From the NCBI RefSeq assembly GCF_014196305.1, contig NZ_JACIDJ010000008.1, forward strand, positions 103,859 to 167,858: a stretch of 64,000 bases of DNA, given 5' to 3'. Each line of letters begins with the position of its first letter. The first letter of the stretch is position 1. Below, piece by piece: positions 1-6,970 of the stretch. The translations under genes were made by a program, and so were the position numbers. The notes beneath the pieces were generated by a model, which did no database searches, was not told the DNA's origin, and saw nothing but the letters and a program-made list of their open reading frames with translations. The stretch is from Roseococcus suduntuyensis. Lineage in GTDB: Bacteria; Pseudomonadota; Alphaproteobacteria; Acetobacterales; Acetobacteraceae.

Positions 1-143
1 GCACGCGTGGCATGCAGGACCCGCCGGGCCGAATGGCTGTTTCGGTTTAGGCAAGCGACTGATTTACCATAATGTTGACGGAGCCGCCATTGACACCCTG
101 GGGTCGTTCTGGCTGGCTTCGCCCAAATCCGGGGGGGGGCTCC

Positions 144-1310
144 ATGGCATTCGAACTGACGGCCGAGCAGGCCGAGATCCGCGCGCAGATGCTCAAACTC
201 TGCGCCGGTTTCGGCGACGACTACTGGCTCCGGAAGGAGCGCGAGGCGAGCTTCCCCCATGAATTCCACGCCGCCATCGCGAAAGGTGGCTGGCTCGGCA
301 TCGCCATGCCGGAGGAATATGGCGGCGGCGGCCTCGGCATCAGCGAGGCCGCGGTGATGATGCAGGCCGTGGCCGAGAGCGGCGCCTGCATGTCCGGCGC
401 CTCCTCCATCCACATGAACATCTTCGGGCTGAACCCCGTGGTGGTGTTCGGCAACGAGGAGCAGAAGCGCCGCGCCCTGCCTCCACTCATCGCGGGCGAG
501 GACAAGCCCTGCTTCGCGGTCACCGAACCCGATGTCGGCCTCAACACCACCGAGTTGAAGACGCGCGCCGAACGCCAGGGCGACCGCTACATCGTCCGCG
601 GCCAGAAGATGTGGATCAGCACCGCGCAGGTGGCCAACAAGATGCTGCTGCTGGCGCGCACCACGCCGCTCGACCAGGTGCGGCGCAAGACGGAGGGGCT
701 GTCGCTGTTCTACACCGACCTCGACCGCGCGCGCGTCGAGGTGCGCCTCATCGAGAAGATGGGCCGGCACGCGGTGGATTCGAACATGCTCTTCTTCGAC
801 GGGCTGGAGGTGCCGGAGGCGGACCGCATCGGCGAGGAAGGCAAGGGCTTCCACTACATCCTGCACGGCATGAACCCCGAGCGCATCCTGATCGCGGCCG
901 AGGCGGTGGGCATCGGCCGCGCGGCCCTGGGCAAGGCCACCCAATACGCGAAGGACCGCCGCGTCTTCGGCCGCGCCATCGGGCAGAACCAGGGCATCCA
1001 GCACCCGCTGGCGCGCTGCTGGGCGCATCTGGAGGCGGCGGAACTCATGGTGATGAAGGCGGCGGCCCTCTATGACGCGGGGCGTGAATGCGGGGCGGAA
1101 TCCAACGCCGCGAAATACCTGGCCGCCGAGGCCGGCTTCTCCGCTGCCGAGACCGCGGTGATGACCCATGGCGGCATGGGCTATGCCCAGGAATACCATG
1201 TGGAGCGCTATCTGCGCGAAAGCCTGATCCCGCGCATCGCCCCCGTCAGCCGGGAACTGATCCTGAGCCACATCGCCGAACGGGTGCTGGGCCTGCCGAA
1301 ATCCTACTGA
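144..1310 (+). CDS. Acyl-CoA dehydrogenase (isovaleryl/long-chain type)
   Basis: FAD-dependent flavoenzyme of 388 residues that introduces a 2,3 double bond into an acyl-CoA and passes electrons to ETF. The family signature FAVTEPDVG (residues 124-132) and the GGMGY motif (343-347) are present. The usual C-terminal base motif EGT is replaced by PVS (367-369), but a Glu at 246 in MNPERILIA sits where isovaleryl- and long-chain-type enzymes keep their catalytic Glu, so activity is expected. I chose the ATG at 144 because the protein then begins like the family. An upstream ATG at 72 would add 24 unlikely residues. The gene stands alone, convergent with the lyase at 1362. Its substrate cannot be told from sequence. 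Confidence 0.88.
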   Translation: MAFELTAEQAEIRAQMLKLCAGFGDDYWLRKEREASFPHEFHAAIAKGGWLGIAMPEEYGGGGLGISEAAVMMQAVAESGACMSGASSIHMNIFGLNPVVVFGNEEQKRRALPPLIAGEDKPCFAVTEPDVGLNTTELKTRAERQGDRYIVRGQKMWISTAQVANKMLLLARTTPLDQVRRKTEGLSLFYTDLDRARVEVRLIEKMGRHAVDSNMLFFDGLEVPEADRIGEEGKGFHYILHGMNPERILIAAEAVGIGRAALGKATQYAKDRRVFGRAIGQNQGIQHPLARCWAHLEAAELMVMKAAALYDAGRECGAESNAAKYLAAEAGFSAAETAVMTHGGMGYAQEYHVERYLRESLIPRIAPVSRELILSHIAERVLGLPKSY

Positions 1311-1311
1311 G

Positions 1312-1369
1312 CGCTTCGTGGCGCGCGTGATTCACGCCTCCGGGCCTGCGCCCTTCGGCGATCACGCGC
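1312..1369. terminator. Inverted repeat between convergent genes
   Basis: A 9-bp perfect stem (1323-1331 with 1361-1369) encloses a smaller GGGC/GCCC hairpin. It lies between two convergent stop codons and slightly overlaps the end of the minus-strand gene. No T-run follows on either side, so a terminator role is inferred from placement only. The 'gattcacg' in the loop side recalls the repeat family seen elsewhere in the window. Confidence 0.35.
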
Positions 1370-2267
1370 CGCCGGGCAGCCGGCTCGCCACCAGCGAGCC
1401 ATCCAGCGCCTCATGCTCGGAATAGCCCAGCACCTCGTAGAGCTGCGCGCGCGTCTGCAGCCGCGGCAGCATGGCGGCGATGGAGCCGTCGCGCGCCAGC
1501 GTCGCATAGACCTCCGTCAGCGTGGCGGCTTCGGCGCGGAAGGCCGTGGCGGGCCAGATCACGATGCGAAAGCCCCAGGCCTCGAACTGGTCGGCGGTGA
1601 ACATCGGCGTGCGGCCGAACTCCGTCATGTTCGCCAGCAGCGGCACGTCCAGCGCGGCGGCGAAGCGGCGGAAATCCTCCTCCCGCGCCAGGGCCTCGGG
1701 GAAGATCGCATCGGCCCCCGCGCGGACATAGAGTTGCGCGCGCGCGATGGCGGCCTCGATCCCCTCCTGCGCCACGGCATCGGTGCGCGCCATGATGCGG
1801 ATGTGCCGGCGGGCGCGGCGGGCGGCGGCGATGCGCTCGGCCATCTCCTCGGGCGCGCAGAGCTTCTTGTCGTTCAGGTGGCCGCATTTCTTGGGCTGGT
1901 GCTGGTCCTCGATCTGCACGGCGCCCGCGCCCGCCGCCTCCAGCTCGCGCACCGTGCGCATCACGTTGAGCGGCGGGCCGAAGCCCGTGTCGGCGTCCAC
2001 CAGCACGGGCAGGCCTGTGGCGCGCACCGTGGCGCGGGTGAAGAAGCAGAGCTCCTCCAGCGACACCAGGCCCAGATCCGGCAGGCCGAGCAGCGAGGAG
2101 GTGGCGCCGCCCGAGATGTAGAGCGCCTCGAACCCCGCCCGCTTGGCCAGGATGCCGCCCATGGGGTGCGGCGCGCCGGGCATGCGCAGGATGCCGGGCC
2201 GTGCCCAGAGTTCGGCCATGCGCAGCCCCGCCGGGACCTCCCGCTCCGGCTCCAGCAGCCAGGTCAT
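1362..2267 (-). CDS. Isocitrate lyase/PEP mutase family lyase (methylisocitrate-lyase-like), copy 1
   Basis: Protein of 301 residues with the ICL/PEP mutase TIM-barrel fold. It carries the metal-binding DADTGFG loop (91-97) and the catalytic KKCGH loop with Cys128, the pattern of enzymes that split (methyl)isocitrate into succinate and pyruvate or glyoxylate. It is the last gene of tctC-tctB-tctA-lyase; its ATG overlaps the tctA stop by four bases (ATGA). That coupling suggests it acts on a product of the imported tricarboxylate. Compared with the other copy at 6084, the N-terminus is longer and the tail differs, so the two are not recent duplicates. Oxaloacetate or dimethylmalate/other lyase specificity is possible. 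Confidence 0.85.
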   Translation of the reverse strand: MTWLLEPEREVPAGLRMAELWARPGILRMPGAPHPMGGILAKRAGFEALYISGGATSSLLGLPDLGLVSLEELCFFTRATVRATGLPVLVDADTGFGPPLNVMRTVRELEAAGAGAVQIEDQHQPKKCGHLNDKKLCAPEEMAERIAAARRARRHIRIMARTDAVAQEGIEAAIARAQLYVRAGADAIFPEALAREEDFRRFAAALDVPLLANMTEFGRTPMFTADQFEAWGFRIVIWPATAFRAEAATLTEVYATLARDGSIAAMLPRLQTRAQLYEVLGYSEHEALDGSLVASRLPGGA

Positions 2268-3769
2268 GCGGCGGCCTTCCGGCTGGCGCGGCGCCGCGCC
2301 AGCAGCGGCGGCAGCACGATGGACAGCACCAGAAGTGCCATCAGCACCAGCGTGATGGGCCGGTCCAGCACCATCGAGATGTCCCCGCCCGTGATCTGGT
2401 AGCTGCGGAGCAACTCGCCCTCGGTCATGCGGCCCAGCAGCAGGCCGATGACGGCGGCGGGGATGGAATAGTCGTAGCGCTTGAACAGCCAGCCGATGCC
2501 GGCAAACACCAGCAGCGTGTAGGGCCCCTGCATGTCGCCCGTCAGGCCGAAGCTGCCGAAGGCCGCCAGCACAAAGACGCAGGGCACCAGCAGCGCCAGC
2601 CGCACGCGCACGATCAGCGTCAGCGCCTGCAACAGCACCAGGCCCACGCCCAGCAGCAGCACCGCCTGCGCGATGTTGGCCAGGATGATGGTGTAGACCA
2701 GGTCCGCGTTGTCGGTCAGGAAGCGCGGCCCGCCGGTCACGTTGTGCATGGCGAAGGCGGCCAGCAGCACCGCCGTGCCGCCGCCCCCCGGCAGGCCCAG
2801 CGCGAAGAGGCTGACCATGGACCCGCCCTCGGAACTGCTGTTGGCGGATTCCGCCGCCACCACGCCCGTCGGGTTGCCGGTGCCGAAGCTTTCGGGCTCG
2901 GGGTCGCGCCGGCGCGCATCGGCATAGGAGACGAGGTTGGACACCGAGGAGCCGATGCCCGGCACCGCCCCCACCACCACGCCCAGGATGGAGCCGCGCA
3001 GCAGCGTCACGGGCCGGCGCAGCGCCATGCCCATGCCCGCCAGCACGCGCGAGAAGCGCACGGTGCGCTGCCCGCTGTCCTGGACCAGGTAGCCGCGCTG
3101 CGACATGGCAAAGAGTTCGGAGGCCGCGAACATGCCGATCATGGCCGGCACCACCGCGATGCCGTCGATCAGGAAATCCACGCCCATGGTGCCGCGCAGG
3201 ACCCCGTTGGAACTCATCCCCACCGTGCCCAGCAGCAGGCCGAAGACGCCGGCCAGGATGCCGCGCGCCATCTGGGACCCGCGCAGGGAGGCGATCAGCG
3301 TCAGCCCCCACAGCGCCACCATGAACATCTCGGTGGGCCCCATGGCGAGCACGAGGCCCGAAAGCGGCTTGATGAGCACCAGCAGCACCACATAGCCGAT
3401 GGCCGTGCCGATGCACGAGGCCGCGAGCGCGATGCCCAGCGCCTCGCCATGCTGGCCGTTGCGCGCCATGGGGAAGCCGTCGAAGGCCGTGGCCACGGCG
3501 GACGACGTGCCGGGGATGTTCATCATGATGGCCGAGACGCCGCCACCGAACATGCCGCCGGTGAAGATGGCCGTCAGGAAGAACATGGCCGAGGTGAAGT
3601 CCATGAACAGCGTCGTCGGCAGGAAGACGGCCATGGCCATGCTGGTCTGCAGCCCCGGCACGCAGCCGAAGACCAGGCCGATGGCGAGCCCCGGGATCAT
3701 CAGCAGCCACGGGTTGTAGGAGGCGAAGAGCAGCCCGAAGGCGCCCGAGAGGGCGGCGAGGTCGATCAC
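2264..3769 (-). CDS. tctA: Tripartite tricarboxylate transporter, large membrane subunit TctA
   Basis: Large permease of a TctABC secondary importer, 501 residues with about ten to twelve hydrophobic segments. The two internal repeats typical of TctA are visible: a Gly/Pro-rich loop near residue 30-50 (GCVPGLQTS) and a second at about 265-275 (GAVPGIGSS). It works with the small subunit TctB and the periplasmic receptor TctC to bring in citrate-like acids using the proton or sodium gradient. The start codon is GTG at 3769, overlapping the tctB stop (GTGA), and its own stop overlaps the lyase start. It is the only TctA in the window although five TctC-type receptors are present. Confidence 0.95.
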   Translation of the reverse strand: MIDLAALSGAFGLLFASYNPWLLMIPGLAIGLVFGCVPGLQTSMAMAVFLPTTLFMDFTSAMFFLTAIFTGGMFGGGVSAIMMNIPGTSSAVATAFDGFPMARNGQHGEALGIALAASCIGTAIGYVVLLVLIKPLSGLVLAMGPTEMFMVALWGLTLIASLRGSQMARGILAGVFGLLLGTVGMSSNGVLRGTMGVDFLIDGIAVVPAMIGMFAASELFAMSQRGYLVQDSGQRTVRFSRVLAGMGMALRRPVTLLRGSILGVVVGAVPGIGSSVSNLVSYADARRRDPEPESFGTGNPTGVVAAESANSSSEGGSMVSLFALGLPGGGGTAVLLAAFAMHNVTGGPRFLTDNADLVYTIILANIAQAVLLLGVGLVLLQALTLIVRVRLALLVPCVFVLAAFGSFGLTGDMQGPYTLLVFAGIGWLFKRYDYSIPAAVIGLLLGRMTEGELLRSYQITGGDISMVLDRPITLVLMALLVLSIVLPPLLARRRASRKAAA

Positions 3770-4215
3770 AGCAGCAGCGTCGGAATGGGGTAGGGCACCA
3801 GGGCCCGGAAGGAGAGCGTGGCCAGCACCGCGAAGACCGCGGGCACCACCAGAAGCTGCACGGGCCGCCGCTCGCCCTCCACCAGAAGGGCGGCAATGAC
3901 GAAGACCGCGCTGCCCACATCGAAGCCCACGACCGGCAGGGTGATGATGTAGAGGGCGAAGAGCGCCATCAGCGCCGGCGCGCGCCCCAGCGGCGCATCA
4001 TCCCCTCGCGCCGCCCGCCCGCGCAGGATGCCGATGGCGATCAGCGCGCAGAGCCCCAGCGCCAGCAGCGCGGCGGGCAGGATCAGGATGAGGTTGTCGG
4101 TGGTGGGCGAGGCCTGGATGGCGTCATGCAGATAGAGGCCCACCACCCCCGCGATGAGCAAGACCAGGGCCAGGTGGCCCCAGTCCAGCCCTCGGCGCCC
4201 CGCTCTCTCCGCCAT
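3766..4215 (-). CDS. tctB: Tripartite tricarboxylate transporter, small membrane subunit TctB
   Basis: Small integral membrane subunit of 149 residues with four predicted hydrophobic helices, the usual size and layout of TctB. The reading frame is open further upstream to 4302, but that part overlaps tctC and does not look like protein; the ATG at 4215 gives a proper start five bases after the tctC stop. It lies between tctC and tctA and overlaps tctA by four bases, so translation is probably coupled. TctB proteins are poorly conserved, so the call depends on position, size and hydrophobicity. Confidence 0.88.
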   Translation of the reverse strand: MAERAGRRGLDWGHLALVLLIAGVVGLYLHDAIQASPTTDNLILILPAALLALGLCALIAIGILRGRAARGDDAPLGRAPALMALFALYIITLPVVGFDVGSAVFVIAALLVEGERRPVQLLVVPAVFAVLATLSFRALVPYPIPTLLL

Positions 4216-4220
4216 GGCGT

Positions 4221-5207
4221 TCAGCGCCCCACATCCTTGTAGCGCTCGATGATCTCGAAGGTCTGGCGCATGATCTGCGTGGTGCGCTCCGGCCCCACCC
4301 AATCGGCGCCGATGCGGTTAGTACGGAAATGTGCCTGGGCCTCGGGCTTGGCCAGCGCGGCCTCATAGGCGCTGACCAGCTTCTGCCAGCGGTCGGGGTG
4401 GCTGGTGCGGAAGCTGGCGCGCGTGGCGAGGCCGCGGATGGAGCCGGAGAGGATGGGCACCTCCACGTTCAGCGGGCGCAGCGCCTCGTTCACCGTGGGC
4501 ACGTCATCCCAGCCCTCCACGCGGCGGTCATGGATGACGGCGAGCGGCCGCACCAGCTCACGGATGCCGGCGCTGCCGTCACCGCCCAGGATGGTGAAGT
4601 CCACCTGTCCACCCGCCGCCGCCGCGCGTGCCGCGGCCCCGCTGTCATAGGTGACGATGCGCAGGTTGCGTGCCGGGATCTGCAGGGCATCGAGCAGGAT
4701 GTAGACATTGAGCTGCCCGCCCGAGGAGGGCACCACGCTGACGCTGTGCCGCCCCGGATTGTCGCGGATGGAGGCCATCAGCGCCGCCAGGCTGTCCACG
4801 CCGATGTCGCGCTTGGCGGCGATGAGTTCCCAGTCCGACCATTGCGCGTTCACGAAGGCGAAGTCGTCCAGCGTGTAGGGCGCGCGGGTGTGGATGATGC
4901 TGGTCTGCATGTAGGGCGACATGGCGGTGGCCAGCATGGTGTAGCCGTCATCGGGCTGGGCGCGCACGAAGGCGGCCGCCACCTGCCCGCCGGCACCCGG
5001 CCGGTTCACCACGGTGATGGGCTGGCCCAGCTCCGGCGCCAGGAACTGCGCGATGCCGCGGGCGGTGCGGTCCGCGCTGCCGCCGGGGCCGAAGCCGCAG
5101 ATGAAGGTGATGGGACGGACGGGCCAGGCGGCCTGCGCCTGGGCCGTCCCGGCAAGCGCCAGGCCGCCACCGGCGGCGAGAAGGTTGCGGCGGGGCAGCT
5201 GGACCAT
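4221..5207 (-). CDS. tctC: Tripartite tricarboxylate transporter receptor TctC (Bug family)
   Basis: Periplasmic solute receptor of 328 residues. The N-terminus is a Sec or Tat-like signal peptide with RR near residues 6-7 and a likely cleavage after AQA. The Bug-family pattern follows: PVRPITF, then a Gly-rich ligand loop (GFGPGGSAD), then VVNRPGAGG. It starts the tctC-tctB-tctA-lyase operon, has a good ribosome site (AAAGGGAG), and is divergent from the GntR regulator. It would capture a dicarboxylate or tricarboxylate and deliver it to TctAB. Its exact ligand is unknown, but the neighbouring AcnD/PrpF/lyase genes point to a citrate-, methylcitrate- or aconitate-type acid. Confidence 0.92.
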   Translation of the reverse strand: MVQLPRRNLLAAGGGLALAGTAQAQAAWPVRPITFICGFGPGGSADRTARGIAQFLAPELGQPITVVNRPGAGGQVAAAFVRAQPDDGYTMLATAMSPYMQTSIIHTRAPYTLDDFAFVNAQWSDWELIAAKRDIGVDSLAALMASIRDNPGRHSVSVVPSSGGQLNVYILLDALQIPARNLRIVTYDSGAAARAAAAGGQVDFTILGGDGSAGIRELVRPLAVIHDRRVEGWDDVPTVNEALRPLNVEVPILSGSIRGLATRASFRTSHPDRWQKLVSAYEAALAKPEAQAHFRTNRIGADWVGPERTTQIMRQTFEIIERYKDVGR

Positions 5208-5326
5208 GGGAGGCTCCCTTTGCTGGCGATCGTGTCGCCATTCTTGTTGACAATTCTGGCCATGTCAGGGGCCATGCGTTTCCTGGAACGAAAGGCTAGC
5301 CGCCGCCCGGAACACGTGTCAAACCA

Positions 5327-5339
5327 CCAGTTATACAGG
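5327..5339. promoter_or_regulatory. Candidate GntR operator in the divergent promoter
   Basis: The 13-bp pseudo-palindrome CCAGTTATACAGG matches its reverse complement at 9 of 13 positions. It lies between a minus-strand TTGACA (5322-5317, leading toward tctC) and a plus-strand TTGACC (5345-5350, leading toward the regulator). FadR-subfamily regulators commonly bind short imperfect palindromes in such divergent regions. This is inference from position; no binding site of this regulator is known to me. Confidence 0.35.
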
Positions 5340-5344
5340 GCTTG

Positions 5345-5373
5345 TTGACCCGCGTGCGGGGCGCGCGAATACT
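5345..5373 (+). promoter_or_regulatory. Sigma-70-like promoter touching the gntR start
   Basis: TTGACC, a 17-bp spacer and AATACT (5368-5373) form a reasonable -35/-10 pair. The -10 ends directly before the first possible GTG at 5374, so transcription would begin near 5380. If this promoter is used, the transcript starts almost on the in-frame GTG at 5380 and would be leaderless, or translation starts further downstream (TTG at 5422). Confidence 0.4.
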
Positions 5374-6087
5374 GTGGCGGTGCAGCCCCCTGACGCCCCG
5401 CCCATCCGTGATCCCGTCCTTTTGTCGACAGATGATGTTGGCGCGCCGCTTTCCGACCGCGCCTATCGCCACCTGGCGGAGGCCATCATCCGCGGCGACA
5501 TCCCCCCCGGCGCCAAGCTGAGCGAGCCCGATCTCTCCCGCCGCCTCGGCATCAGCCGCGGCCCGCTGCGCGAGGCGGTGCGCCAGCTGGAGGAGCGCGG
5601 CCTGGTGCGCCGCCGCCCGCGCGCGGGTGTCACCGCCGTGCGCCTCTCCGATGCCGAGATCCTCGACCTTTTCATCGCGCGCGAACCGCTGGAGGGCATG
5701 GCCGCGCGGCTTGCCGCCGAACGCGCCACGCCGCCCGACATCGCCCGCCTGCGCGCCATCCTGCGCGAGGAGGAGGACGATCCGCGCGGCACCAACCGGC
5801 GCTTCCATGCCGAGGTGGCGCGGCTTTCCGGCAGCGCGCGCATCCTGGCCATCCTGGAGAGCGACCTCTACCGCCTCATCCGCAACTGGAACCACGGCAC
5901 GCGCATCGCGGCCGGGCGCGGCGCCCGCGCGGCCGAGGAACACCGCCGCATCACCGACGCCATTGCCGACCATGACGGCGAGCTGGCCGAGCTGCTCACG
6001 CGCCGCCACATCGCGGCCGCGCGCGCCGTCATGCACGCGAGCCTGCTGGCCGGAAGGCCCCATGACACGAGGGAGGAAGAGGCATGA
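5374..6087 (+). CDS. GntR-family transcriptional regulator (FadR subfamily)
   Basis: Regulator of at most 237 residues with an N-terminal winged helix-turn-helix (about 28-88, including the LGISRGPLREAVRQLEERGL-type recognition region) and a C-terminal FCD ligand domain (about 95-220) with metal-binding His residues. FCD regulators usually sense small organic acids such as citrate, lactate or propionate derivatives. It opens the plus-strand unit with the second lyase, acnD and prpF and is divergent from tctCBA, so it probably controls both arms in response to the imported acid. The start is uncertain: GTG 5374, GTG 5380 and TTG 5422 are all in frame, and a promoter-like sequence ends at 5373. 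Its stop overlaps the next ATG. Confidence 0.9.
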   Translation: MAVQPPDAPPIRDPVLLSTDDVGAPLSDRAYRHLAEAIIRGDIPPGAKLSEPDLSRRLGISRGPLREAVRQLEERGLVRRRPRAGVTAVRLSDAEILDLFIAREPLEGMAARLAAERATPPDIARLRAILREEEDDPRGTNRRFHAEVARLSGSARILAILESDLYRLIRNWNHGTRIAAGRGARAAEEHRRITDAIADHDGELAELLTRRHIAAARAVMHASLLAGRPHDTREEEA

Positions 6088-6950
6088 CCGCATCACCCGG
6101 GGCGCGGCTGCGCGCCCGCCTGGCCCAGGGCCTGCCCACCGTGGCGCCGGGCGCCTATGACGGGCTTTCGGCAAGGCTGGTGGCGGAGGCGGGCTTCACC
6201 GCCCTCTACGCCAGCGGCGGCGCCATCGCGCGCAGCCTGGGCGTGCCCGATCTCGGCCTGCTCGGCATGGAGCAGGTGGTGGAGCGGGTGGCCGCGATGT
6301 GCGACGCGGTGGACATCCCCGTCATCGCCGATGCCGACACCGGCTATGGCAATGCGCTGAACACCCAGCGCGCGGTGCAGGCCTTCGAACGCGCGGGCGT
6401 GGCGGCGATCCATCTCGAAGACCAGCAGTTTCCCAAGCGCTGCGGGCATTATGAGGACAAGTCGCTGGTCTCCATCGCCGAGATGGCCGGCAAGCTGCGC
6501 GCCGCCCGAGACGCGGCGCGCGACCCCGATTTCGTGCTGATCGCGCGCACGGATGCCATTGCGGTGGAAGGGCTGGACGGTGCCCTGGCGCGCGCCCACG
6601 CCTATCGCGAGGCGGGTGCGGACGTGATCTTCGTCGAGGCCCCCACCAGCCTGGCGCAGATCGAGCGCATCGCGCGCGAGGTACCCGGCCCCAAGCTCAT
6701 GAACATGTTCCATGGCGGCAAGACGCCCATCATGCCGGCCGAGGAATTGGCGCGGATGGGCTATGGCATCGTGATCATCCCGTCCGACCTGCAGCGCGCC
6801 GCCATCCACGCCATGCGCGCGACGCTCGCGGCCATCGCGCAGGACGGCACCAGCATGGCCATGGCCGAGCGCATGGTCTCCTTCACCGAACGCGAGCGCA
6901 TCATCGGCACGCATCACTGGCTCGAACGCGACGCGCGCTACGGCGCCTGA
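6084..6950 (+). CDS. Isocitrate lyase/PEP mutase family lyase (methylisocitrate-lyase-like), copy 2
   Basis: Protein of 288 residues with the same fold and catalytic loops as copy 1: metal-binding DADTGYG (83-89) and KRCGH with Cys120. These fit a 2-methylisocitrate lyase (PrpB) that releases pyruvate and succinate, or an isocitrate-type lyase releasing glyoxylate. The ATG overlaps the gntR stop by four bases and acnD follows after 20 bases, so the order is regulator-lyase-AcnD-PrpF, as in methylcitrate-cycle clusters but without prpC. Because two lyases flank one regulator, the two may act on different stereoisomers or chain lengths. The symbol prpB would be a fair guess but is not proven. 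Confidence 0.87.
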   Translation: MTASPGARLRARLAQGLPTVAPGAYDGLSARLVAEAGFTALYASGGAIARSLGVPDLGLLGMEQVVERVAAMCDAVDIPVIADADTGYGNALNTQRAVQAFERAGVAAIHLEDQQFPKRCGHYEDKSLVSIAEMAGKLRAARDAARDPDFVLIARTDAIAVEGLDGALARAHAYREAGADVIFVEAPTSLAQIERIAREVPGPKLMNMFHGGKTPIMPAEELARMGYGIVIIPSDLQRAAIHAMRATLAAIAQDGTSMAMAERMVSFTERERIIGTHHWLERDARYGA

Positions 6951-6970
6951 ACAACACCGGGGAGAGAAAC

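Noticed and set aside
1..143. Search for the end of an upstream gene or a promoter at the window start
   Set aside because: No open frame enters from the left edge with protein-like composition, and no convincing promoter could be placed.
2201..3793. Long plus-strand open frame of 530 codons opposite tctA
   Set aside because: Its translation is rich in His, Gln, Arg and Gly with no domain, while the opposite strand encodes a clear TctA. Long antisense frames are common in very high-GC DNA.
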